A stretch of 11,845 nt of DNA from assembly GCA_016932895.1 (NCBI GenBank), contig JAFGCA010000269.1, forward strand, positions 1-11,845, given 5' to 3'. This DNA is from Sedimentisphaerales bacterium. GTDB lineage: Bacteria > Planctomycetota > Phycisphaerae > Sedimentisphaerales > SG8-4. The notes beneath the pieces were generated by a model that saw only the letters and a list, made by a program, of their open reading frames with translations, was not told where the DNA came from and did not search any database. Shown piece after piece: positions 5,591-11,845 of the stretch; position 1 is the first letter of the stretch; each line of letters begins with the position of its first letter. The position numbers were made by a program, and so were the translations under genes.

Positions 5591-8536
5591 TCATTCCTGT
5601 TCGTTGTTGGATTCGGGTTTGGTGATTCGAATGTCGTCGACGGTAATCACCCCCGCGCCGCCGGGAGTGGGAGCGTTGCGGTCGCCGAGGCCGATATACA
5701 TCGTCTTGACGCCGGCCGCATTGACGCCGGTAAAGTCGCCGATGGGAATATTCCATTCGGTCCACTGGGTCGCCAGCACCGCGTTGGGATCCGGATGGAC
5801 CGCCACGCCGACGGTTCCGGCGCTGTCTTCCAGCGCCACGTACAGTTCGTCCGGGGCGTTGTCCGAGGCGCCTCGGAAGTACAGGGTCAGGGTATCGACC
5901 TCGCTGACGGTCCAGTCTTGCGGCGCCGGCCAGGTCCGCTCGGCCTCGGAGTAGTAGGGCGAGAGCGTGTTGTCGTAGTACAGCGGCAGGGCTTGATTGC
6001 CGCCGTGAACGTTGGCGGTCTCCATGATGGTGCCGTCGAGATGGGGACTGTCCACACCCCAGACGTCGTGTCCGACGGCTGCCCCGGTGCGGTTGCCCGG
6101 GTTGCCCGGCTCCGGTTGGGTGAAGCCGATGCCGTCGATCCAGATCTCGAAGACGCGGGAGCCGACGTCGTTGCTGTAGCTCTCGAAGTCCTCGACGATC
6201 AGATAGGCCGGCACGGTGAACTTCCAGATGCTGCCGGCATGCACGGTTCCGTCGGCCTCGACCTCGTCGATACGCCAGTAGTAGTCGCCGCCGCCGAACT
6301 CGACGAGGCCGGCCAGGGACAAGCTGGTCCCGGCCTGGTTGCCCTGGAACTCGGCCGCGGCCTTGTCGGCGGCGCCGACGGCATCGCGATCGGTCCCGAA
6401 GTACACGTCGTGGGAGGCGGCTGTATCGCCGGCCGACCAACTCAGGGAACTGATGTCGCGGATATCCACCGTCGCGCCACGGTCCGGCTGGGGACTGCCG
6501 GCCAGCAGCGGATTGCCCCGCATGACCTGCTGGATCTCTTCGGCGGTCAGCACCTTGTCGTAGATGCGGGCATCGTCGATTTCTCCGAGGAACGGGGCGT
6601 TGTGCCAGGGGGATTCGCCGATTCGGACCACGCCGGTAGCGGCGGTATCGATCGGCTCGTCCAGCGAATCCGCCGTGGCGTCGAGTTGGCCGTCCACATA
6701 GAGCAGGGTGTCCAGGGCATCCGGGGTCCCATCGTCTTCAAACGTCACGGCCACGTGATGCCAGCGACCGTCGGCGATGTTCGTGATGCCATAGTGGTAT
6801 CCGCCGTTGACCTCGATCCGCAGGCCGCCGGTGGCATCGATGCGCATTCTCCACTTCTGGCCGGCCACGTTCAGGCCCCAGGACATGATGTTGCAGTTGG
6901 CCGTGGTGGTCTTGATCCAGGCACAGCAGGTACGCGGTGCGGCGCCGGTAATGCCCGGATAGTTCGCCGCTTCGACGTAGACGTTGTCGGCGAACGTCAG
7001 CGCGGTGCCCTGGTATCCGTCGGTCCATTGGGCGTCGCCATAGACGATGCCGTGGTAGCCGTGGCCCGACCAGTCTACCGCGGTGGCTCCCAGTCCTTCA
7101 TCCAGCGTCCACCAGAGGGTGAGGCTCGGGTCCGTAACCGCCACCTCGGGCACGGTCGTGAAACTCCAGACGTCGCCTTTCAGCGCTGCGGTCCCGGCAA
7201 ATTCGTCCACCCGCCAGTAGTAGGTTGTATCGGCAGCCAGCGGACCGGGATCGTAGGTTGCCTCGGCGATCATGAAGCCGCCGGTCACGGCGTCGTTGAC
7301 TTCGTCGAAGCTCTCGCCGAAGTAGACGGTGTGAAACAGCGTTCCTATACCGGGCTCCCACAGAAGATCCTGCTCCGGATGGGCGAATTTGACCCCGTCG
7401 GCCGGAGAGGGGGCCCAGGCGATGGCCGGACGGACCCAGAAACTCCAGACATCGCCTTTCCAGGGGCTCTCTGCGTTGGTGTCATTGACCTCGTCGATTC
7501 GCCAATAGTACGTCTCGCCGGGCACGAGTGCCTGGGGTACGCCCACGAGTTGAGAGGTGTTCGTGGTGGAACCGAGGAATACATCCTGGCTTTCCGGCGT
7601 GGCCGCGCTGACTTCTTCGAAGCTCTCACCCAAATAGACGTCGTGCGACACGGCAAAATCGCCTGCTTTCCAACCAAGGATCACCGAGGTGGCCTCAAGC
7701 ATGGCTGCGTTGCGTGGATCGGGGCCAAAGGCAAGCGGATACCCTTCTCCGGCACCGAGGCCCACGTGGGTTTGGAGCCACTCACACACTCCCTCGATCT
7801 GGGCGTCCGTCAACGCTGTGTTGAACACCGCCACTTCGGCGACGTCAAAATCTCCCGCGGGGCTGTAACGCAGCTCGCCCACATAGAAGGCGTCGCTGAC
7901 GGTGGTGAAAGAGCTTCCCGTGGCGCTGAATGCCAGGCTGAGTGTCCCGGTTGTATTGAGCCACATGTTGATGTTGTCGGGGTCCATTCTCGCGGCGTGA
8001 ATGACATATTCGCCAAGCGGAAGATCCTGGTTCTTACCGCTGACGTATCCGTTGTTCTTGCGAACGGTCATATCGAAGGACATATCAAAGCAGTCGGCTC
8101 TGTCGCCGTCCGTGTATGCACCAAAGCCGACGGCACGTTGATCGGTACCTCCTGTAACGACCACTTTCACCACGGAAAAGATGGTCAGATCCGTCAGGCC
8201 CGCGCCGCCGTTGAGGTTGGTGGCCTTCAGCAGCTCTTTCCCCTCAGGATTGCAGTGCACGGTACTGAAGGGGTGGGAAAACACCGCCGGGTTCTCGCCT
8301 GAAGACAGAGTCGGTCCGGCGAAGCCGTCAACGTCTGCCCGGGCGTCATTTCCCTTCCCGCTCAGATCGGTCCAAACCGAGGTCTGGGTGTCGTAGTGGA
8401 TCTCCGGTCTTCTGAGCCACAGGCAAAGGTCGTCTTTGATGCTGGCGTCATCAGGAGACAGCGCCGCGGCGTGGATGTTGCCGACGAGCGCCGCCATCAC
8501 CAAAAGGCAAATCCAAAAACACAGACTCTTACTCAT
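5591..8536 (-). CDS. Large secreted LamG-domain protein with Fn3-like YYWRIDEV repeats
   Basis: A 981-residue secreted protein. A Sec signal peptide covers residues 1-23 or 24 (MSKSLCFWICLLVMAALVGNIHA). A first LamG/concanavalin-like domain runs about 38-260 (LCLWLRR, WTDLSGKGNDA, VAEVAVFNTALTDAQI). Two Fn3-like repeats follow at about 284-366 and 378-460, marked by HDVYLGESFEEV or HTVYFGESFDEV and YYWR(I/V)DE. A second LamG domain occupies about 470-675 (WWTLDEGLGATAVDWSGHGYHG, with GEIDDARIYDKVLTAEEI). A third repeat is at about 686-775 (HDVYFGTDRDAV, YYWRIDEVE). A C-terminal beta-rich module starts at LIVEDFESYS (780-975). LamG domains commonly bind glycans, so surface binding of polysaccharide is an inference; no hydrolase domain is evident. 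No PEP-CTERM or other sorting tail is seen. AGGAGG seven bases before the ATG at 8536 fixes the start. It heads the minus-strand block that includes the sulfatases. Confidence 0.9.
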   Translation of the reverse strand: MSKSLCFWICLLVMAALVGNIHAAALSPDDASIKDDLCLWLRRPEIHYDTQTSVWTDLSGKGNDARADVDGFAGPTLSSGENPAVFSHPFSTVHCNPEGKELLKATNLNGGAGLTDLTIFSVVKVVVTGGTDQRAVGFGAYTDGDRADCFDMSFDMTVRKNNGYVSGKNQDLPLGEYVIHAARMDPDNINMWLNTTGTLSLAFSATGSSFTTVSDAFYVGELRYSPAGDFDVAEVAVFNTALTDAQIEGVCEWLQTHVGLGAGEGYPLAFGPDPRNAAMLEATSVILGWKAGDFAVSHDVYLGESFEEVSAATPESQDVFLGSTTNTSQLVGVPQALVPGETYYWRIDEVNDTNAESPWKGDVWSFWVRPAIAWAPSPADGVKFAHPEQDLLWEPGIGTLFHTVYFGESFDEVNDAVTGGFMIAEATYDPGPLAADTTYYWRVDEFAGTAALKGDVWSFTTVPEVAVTDPSLTLWWTLDEGLGATAVDWSGHGYHGIVYGDAQWTDGYQGTALTFADNVYVEAANYPGITGAAPRTCCAWIKTTTANCNIMSWGLNVAGQKWRMRIDATGGLRIEVNGGYHYGITNIADGRWHHVAVTFEDDGTPDALDTLLYVDGQLDATADSLDEPIDTAATGVVRIGESPWHNAPFLGEIDDARIYDKVLTAEEIQQVMRGNPLLAGSPQPDRGATVDIRDISSLSWSAGDTAASHDVYFGTDRDAVGAADKAAAEFQGNQAGTSLSLAGLVEFGGGDYYWRIDEVEADGTVHAGSIWKFTVPAYLIVEDFESYSNDVGSRVFEIWIDGIGFTQPEPGNPGNRTGAAVGHDVWGVDSPHLDGTIMETANVHGGNQALPLYYDNTLSPYYSEAERTWPAPQDWTVSEVDTLTLYFRGASDNAPDELYVALEDSAGTVGVAVHPDPNAVLATQWTEWNIPIGDFTGVNAAGVKTMYIGLGDRNAPTPGGAGVITVDDIRITKPESNNEQE
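6212..7687 (-). repeat. Three degenerate Fn3-like coding repeats within the LamG gene
   Basis: Copies lie at about 7439-7687, 7157-7405 and 6212-6481. Each encodes an (S)HxVYFGxSxxxV strand, a YYWR(I/V)DE strand and a terminal (V/I)W(S/K)F strand. The second LamG domain separates copies two and three. Boundaries are approximate and were judged from the protein pattern. Confidence 0.65.
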
Positions 8537-8705
8537 GGTGCATCCTCCTATCAACGTTGTGAAGAGACTCATGGACTACAGGCACGCGCTGGAACAAGGG
8601 ATATTTTTGCGGGCAGGGGCTTGATTTGCCCGATTGCACATCTCTGGGTTCTCCCGCCGGGGGCGGAGGAACGCTCCGCAACATCCTCACGCGATGGATC
8701 CCCAT
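8529..8705 (-). CDS. Candidate 58-codon leader ORF overlapping the LamG start
   Basis: An ORF starting MGIHRVRMLRS has GGAGGAGG eight bases before its ATG and ends MHHE-stop. Its TAA (8529-8531) falls just inside the LamG gene, overlapping it by 8 bases, an arrangement that permits translational coupling. The predicted peptide is Pro/Arg/His-rich with no recognised domain, signal or membrane segment. The ribosome binding site is the only positive evidence besides position, so it may be chance. No function is proposed. Confidence 0.2.
   Translation of the reverse strand: MGIHRVRMLRSVPPPPAGEPRDVQSGKSSPCPQKYPLFQRVPVVHESLHNVDRRMHHE
8544..8549 (-). promoter_or_regulatory. Consensus ribosome binding site of the LamG gene
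   Basis: AGGAGG on the minus strand sits seven bases before the ATG at 8536, choosing this start over the ATG at 8572, which would put 12 residues before the signal peptide. Confidence 0.8.
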
Positions 8706-8995
8706 GTTTGCAACCTCCTCCATCATTCAGCGTCGGCACATTGCTTCTCACCTCTCATCGTCCGCCGCGGCCGTGACCAGAATGCGAACCTGATCCAGGC
8801 TGTAACGGGCAGACAACCTCAGGTCCAAAGTCAGTCGATTCCGACTGCCCAGAACCCTATCGTACTCTTTTATCGGTTTGCACTCAAGGGGTCGGCTGGA
8901 GTCGTTAGACCAACAGGCCGCACGGCTTCTCTGCCCTGCTGCCGAGCCTTCACACGATGACCCGCCCCTGCGCCGCGAATTTGCTTCAAAAACGC

Positions 8996-9019
8996 AAAAA
9001 GGGGGCGTCGAAATGACGC
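8996..9019 (-). terminator. Possible intrinsic terminator on the minus strand
   Basis: On the minus strand GCGTC-ATTTC-GACGC is followed by CCCCC and then five T residues, with another T-run soon after. The stem is short and the T-run starts five bases after it, so it is weak on its own. No annotated minus-strand gene ends here, so if real it would end a small RNA or act as an attenuator in a leader. Confidence 0.3.
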
Positions 9020-9031
9020 AAACTCTCACTC

Positions 9032-9106
9032 AACCGCCCCGAGTGCAGGCAAGTCCCTCGCTCGCTTAGGGTCGCGGAAGTGCAGTGGTCGCGACTTGGG
9101 GCGGTT
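9032..9106. ncRNA. Candidate structured RNA element closed by a 13-bp stem
   Basis: Bases 9032-9044 pair with 9094-9106 over 13 positions. As plus-strand RNA every position pairs, with one G-U wobble at 9041/9097; on the minus strand that position is an A-C mismatch. Inside, CCCT (9055-9058) can pair with AGGG (9068-9071) and CGCG (9073-9076) with CGCG (9090-9093). AGTGCAG occurs twice (9042-9048 and 9079-9085). The 75-base length suggested a tRNA, but no anticodon arm or T-loop sequence is present. It could be a 5' leader element of tdh, a minus-strand small RNA, or a protein-binding inverted repeat. Confidence 0.35.
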
Positions 9107-9237
9107 TGTTCTGGAAAGGTGGCTGTCGGCATCGTAGTATAGCGGCATGGCTGGACGTGTGAGGTCAGCGTTGACTGCTTGCCGCAGCCGGGGCTCGAGC
9201 GATGTGTTCGGGTGGAATGAGTAAGGATGGTTTGGAT

Positions 9238-10266
9238 ATGAAAGCGCTTGTCAAACGAAGTGCGGAAGTCGGTTTGTGGCTGGAGGATGTGCCCGCTCCT
9301 CAGATCGGTATCAACGATGTTTTGATACAGGTTCTGAAGACCTCCATCTGCGGTACGGACGTCCACATCTATAATTGGGACGCATGGGCTCAGAAGACGA
9401 TCCAGGTGCCGATGGTGGTGGGGCACGAGTTCGTCGGGCGGATCGTCGAGATCGGCAGCAACGTGCATGACTTCAAGATCGGCGACCTGGTCAGTGCCGA
9501 GGGGCACGTTGTGTGCGGCCGCTGTCGGAATTGCCTGGCGGGCCGGCGACACTTGTGCAACGCGCCCAAAGGGATCGGCGTTAACCGGGACGGGGCCTAT
9601 GCCGAGTATATTGCCGTGCCCGTGACGAATATCTGGTATTGCGACACGTCCATCTCGACGGATGTGCTGAGCTGCTTCGATCCGTTGGGCAATGCCGGTC
9701 ATACCGCCCTGAGTTTCGGCCTGGTAGGAGAGGACGTCCTGATTACCGGGGCCGGTCCGATCGGCTGCATGGCCGCGGGGATCGCCAAGAAGGTGGGGGC
9801 CCGCCACGTCGTCGTGACAGATTTGAATCCGTATCGGTTGCAGCTTGCCAAGAAGATGGGCGCCACGCTGACTGTCAATGTCAGCGAAGGCACCGTCGCG
9901 GAGGCGCAGAAGCAACTCGGCATGAAGGAAGGTTTCGACGTCGGCATGGAAATGTCGGGCAGTCCGCAGGCGTTGCGTGAGATGATTGGCAACATGGCCC
10001 ACGGGGGCAAGATCGCGCTGCTTGGTATTCTGCCTCGTACGGAAATCGATTGGGATTTCGTCGTTTTCAACGGATTGACCATCAAAGGCATCTACGGGCG
10101 GGAAATGTACGAAACCTGGTACAAGGTTACCATGCTGATCCAGGGCGGACTGGATATCACGCCGCTGATTACCCACCGCTTCCACTATACGGAGTTTGAG
10201 AAGGGCTTTGAAGCCATGCGGTCGGGTAATTCCGGCAAAGTCGTCTTGACGTGGAGCGATTCCTGA
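9238..10266 (+). CDS. tdh: L-threonine 3-dehydrogenase
   Basis: A 342-residue zinc-dependent medium-chain dehydrogenase that oxidises L-threonine with NAD+ to 2-amino-3-oxobutanoate in the cytoplasm. It aligns from memory along its whole length with the E. coli enzyme (341 residues). Catalytic-zinc residues are Cys38 in [13 protein letters not shown] and His63-Glu64 in VVGHE. The structural-zinc cysteines are 93, 96, 99 and 107 (CGRCRNC then C). The nucleotide-binding loop GAGPIG is at 171-176 and Asp195 (VVTDLN) fits NAD preference. [14 protein letters not shown] and [10 protein letters not shown] are further family blocks. The ATG at 9238 matches the family N-terminus MKAL; AAGGA lies ten bases upstream. 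ATGs at 9217 and 9202 would add unconserved residues. The kbl gene follows after 52 bases, so the two form an operon. Confidence 0.97.
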   Translation: MKALVKRSAEVGLWLEDVPAPQIGINDVLIQVLKTSICGTDVHIYNWDAWAQKTIQVPMVVGHEFVGRIVEIGSNVHDFKIGDLVSAEGHVVCGRCRNCLAGRRHLCNAPKGIGVNRDGAYAEYIAVPVTNIWYCDTSISTDVLSCFDPLGNAGHTALSFGLVGEDVLITGAGPIGCMAAGIAKKVGARHVVVTDLNPYRLQLAKKMGATLTVNVSEGTVAEAQKQLGMKEGFDVGMEMSGSPQALREMIGNMAHGGKIALLGILPRTEIDWDFVVFNGLTIKGIYGREMYETWYKVTMLIQGGLDITPLITHRFHYTEFEKGFEAMRSGNSGKVVLTWSDS

Positions 10267-10304
10267 GCAGACCGTTGCAGGGCTCCCGTCCCACTTGTGT
10301 GATC

Positions 10305-10310
10305 AGGAGG
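10305..10310 (+). promoter_or_regulatory. Consensus ribosome binding site of kbl
   Basis: AGGAGG sits eight bases before the ATG at 10319 and supports that start over the in-frame TTG at 10295. Confidence 0.8.
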
Positions 10311-10318
10311 ATCAACGC

Positions 10319-11515
10319 ATGTACGGAAACATGAAAACGCATTTGTCCGGGCAGTTGACCGAGATCGACCAGGCCGGCCTGACCAAGCCCGAGCGGGTCA
10401 TCACCAGTCCGCAGAGCAGCCGGATCAAAACCACGGCGGGACAGTCCGTGGTCAATATGTGTGCCAACAACTACCTGGGCCTGGCCGACCATCCGGAGGT
10501 AATCCAGGCGGCCCGCGAGAGCTACGAGAAATGGGGGTTCGGCCTGTCCTCCGTGCGGTTCATCTGCGGGACCCAGCAGATTCACAAGGATCTTGAAGCG
10601 GCCGTCACCGAGTTTCTCGGCACCGAGGACACGATTATCTATGCCTCGTGCTTCGATGCCAACGGGGGGCTGTTTGAGACACTCCTGGGGCCCGAAGACG
10701 CCATCATCAGCGACCAGTTGAACCACGCCAGCATTATCGACGGCGTGCGGCTGTGCAAGGCCCAGCGACTGCGGTTCAACAACAGCGACATGAAGGACCT
10801 GGAGGCCAAGCTCAAAGAGGCGCAAACGGCACGGTTCCGCTTGATTGCGACCGACGGTGTTTTCTCCATGGACGGATACGTCGCGCGGCTGGACGAGATA
10901 TGCGATCTGGCCGACAAATACGATGCCCTGGTGATGATCGACGATTGCCATGCGACCGGCGTGATCGGAAAGACGGGCCGGGGCACGCCGGAGTATCGCG
11001 GGGTGATCGGACGCGTGGACGTGATTACGGGCACGTTTGGCAAGGCGCTGGGGGGAGCGAGCGGCGGCTTCACTTCCGGGCGCAAAGAGATTGTCGAGAT
11101 GCTGCGCCAGCGCAGCCGGCCCTATTTGTTTTCCAACACGCTTGCGCCTGCGATTGCGTGCGGCTCGTTGCGGGCCCTGCAACTGCTGACGGAATCGACG
11201 CAGCTCGTGGACCGCCTTCGTGAGAACACGGCCTATTTCCGGCAGCGCATCTCCGAAACCGGCCTCACCGTTTTGCCGGGAGACCACCCGATTACGCCCG
11301 TGATGTTGGGCGATGCAGCCTTGGCTCAGGAGATGGCGCGTCGCTTGTTGGAGAAGGGCGTTTATGTGATTGGGTTTTCTTATCCGGTCGTGCCCAAAGG
11401 GCAGGCGCGAATCCGCACGCAGGTCTCCGCGGCGCATACGCGGGACGACCTGGATTTTGCCGTCGAGAAATTCGCCGAAGTTGCCCGGGAGTTGGGGCTG
11501 GTCTCTCCTTCGTAG
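10319..11515 (+). CDS. kbl: Glycine C-acetyltransferase (2-amino-3-ketobutyrate CoA ligase)
   Basis: A 398-residue pyridoxal-phosphate enzyme of the alpha-oxoamine synthase family, the same length as E. coli Kbl. It cleaves 2-amino-3-oxobutanoate with CoA to glycine and acetyl-CoA, using the unstable tdh product. Visible blocks are [12 protein letters not shown] (48-59), SVRFICGTQ (78-86), [16 protein letters not shown] (109-124), [14 protein letters not shown] (135-148), DGVFSMDG (179-186), DDCHATG (208-214, with Asp208 and His211 for the cofactor), and [13 protein letters not shown], whose Lys242 should carry [15 protein letters not shown] and [13 protein letters not shown] near the C-terminus distinguish it from KAS III-like or BioF relatives. 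It sits 52 bases behind tdh and 42 bases ahead of the next gene, on the same strand. Confidence 0.97.
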   Translation: MYGNMKTHLSGQLTEIDQAGLTKPERVITSPQSSRIKTTAGQSVVNMCANNYLGLADHPEVIQAARESYEKWGFGLSSVRFICGTQQIHKDLEAAVTEFLGTEDTIIYASCFDANGGLFETLLGPEDAIISDQLNHASIIDGVRLCKAQRLRFNNSDMKDLEAKLKEAQTARFRLIATDGVFSMDGYVARLDEICDLADKYDALVMIDDCHATGVIGKTGRGTPEYRGVIGRVDVITGTFGKALGGASGGFTSGRKEIVEMLRQRSRPYLFSNTLAPAIACGSLRALQLLTESTQLVDRLRENTAYFRQRISETGLTVLPGDHPITPVMLGDAALAQEMARRLLEKGVYVIGFSYPVVPKGQARIRTQVSAAHTRDDLDFAVEKFAEVARELGLVSPS

Positions 11516-11557
11516 CGTGTCCCGGCAGCTCCGGTGGTTCAGTAACGGGCGTGAGAG

Positions 11558-11845
11558 ATGACCGAGAAGCTCCGCACACTCGAACACAGGATCGTCGGTC
11601 CGATCGCGGCGAAGCTGGCGCCCTACGTCTCGGCGAACGTCGTCTCGGCTCTGTCGCTGCTGGCGGCGCTGGCGGCCGGGATCGCATTCTGGCAGGGCAG
11701 GCCCGTTACCGGCGCCCTGTTGATCCTCGCCAACGGTTTCCTGGATATGCTGGACGGGTGCATCGCCCGGGCCCGCGGGACCGCCGGGCCCTTCGGGTCG
11801 TTTGTGGACAAGATCATCGACAAGTACGCCGATCTGATCTTCCTG
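11558..11845 (+). CDS. CDP-alcohol phosphatidyltransferase family protein (3' end outside window)
   Basis: The first 96 residues of a membrane phospholipid-synthesis enzyme, which would transfer a phosphatidyl (or similar) group from a CDP-linked donor to an alcohol. The complete family motif is present: D63-x2-D66-G67-x2-A70-R71-x8-G80-x3-D84-x3-D88. The four Asp residues bind the metal ions. Hydrophobic segments at about 29-45 and 50-62 precede it, as in the usual fold. The alcohol acceptor (glycerol-phosphate, inositol-phosphate, serine or another) cannot be decided from this fragment. The ATG at 11558 is the earliest possible start because an in-frame TGA lies at 11552-11554; only a weak GAGAG precedes it. 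It is 42 bases after kbl and could be co-transcribed, with no obvious metabolic link. Confidence 0.88.
   Translation, partial: MTEKLRTLEHRIVGPIAAKLAPYVSANVVSALSLLAALAAGIAFWQGRPVTGALLILANGFLDMLDGCIARARGTAGPFGSFVDKIIDKYADLIFL

Larger units (their letters stand above)
8537..9237. other. Divergent intergenic region between the LamG gene and tdh
   Basis: About 700 bases separate two divergently transcribed genes, and promoters for both should lie here. No convincing full sigma-70 promoter is visible. Small GC-rich hairpins occur at 8610-8632 (CGGGCA with TGCCCG) and 8654-8666 (CCGCC-GGG-GGCGG). The most organised part is 8990-9141, described separately. No tRNA, known riboswitch or insertion sequence was recognised. 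Confidence 0.7.

Noticed and set aside
5531..8302. A 923-codon plus-strand open frame opposite the LamG gene.
   Set aside because: The opposite strand has a signal peptide, consensus ribosome binding site and clear LamG/Fn3-like repeats; the plus-strand translation is a Val/Gly/Arg-rich shadow with no domain.
9032..9106. A 75-base fold of tRNA-like length.
   Set aside because: No anticodon arm, D-arm or GTTC-type T-loop can be placed, and the closing stem of 13 pairs is too long for an acceptor stem.
8986..11587. Minus-strand open frames of 399 and 472 codons opposite tdh and kbl.
   Set aside because: tdh and kbl match their families along their whole length on the plus strand, so these frames are antisense shadows.

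Overview
The window looks like a chromosomal piece of a planctomycete, most likely class Phycisphaerae (Sedimentisphaerales-like). This is inferred from gene content only: a cluster of Tat-exported formylglycine-type sulfatases, a prepilin-like protein of the H-x9-DG type, and a large secreted LamG protein with YYWRIDEV-type repeats and a VEDFESYS module. No rRNA or other phylogenetic marker is present.

Layout. Bases 1-78 hold the last 25 codons of an unidentified plus-strand gene that ends tail to tail with the first sulfatase. Bases 72-8536 carry five co-oriented minus-strand genes. In transcription order these are a 981-residue secreted LamG protein (5591-8536), a pseudopilin-like protein (4576-5373), and three S1-type sulfatases (2985-4415, 1468-2958, 72-1424). 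The sulfatases are only 26 and 43 bases apart and very probably form an operon. Larger gaps (160 and 217 bases) separate them from the pilin-like gene and the pilin-like gene from LamG, so a single transcript is possible but not shown. Bases 8537-9237 are a divergent intergenic region holding a structured element that could be a small RNA or an attenuator-like leader. From 9238 the plus strand carries tdh and kbl, the two-step threonine to glycine plus acetyl-CoA route, followed by the start of a CDP-alcohol phosphatidyltransferase cut by the window end.

How the genes may work together. The sulfatases would remove sulfate esters from polysaccharides or glycans outside the cytoplasm, and the LamG protein could bind such glycans at the cell surface. 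The pseudopilin may belong to the large family of such proteins in planctomycetes whose role is mostly unknown. The tdh-kbl pair is an ordinary housekeeping catabolic operon with no evident link to the sulfatase block. No mobile element, CRISPR array, tRNA or rRNA was seen. The least explained sequence is the structured intergenic element near 8990-9141.
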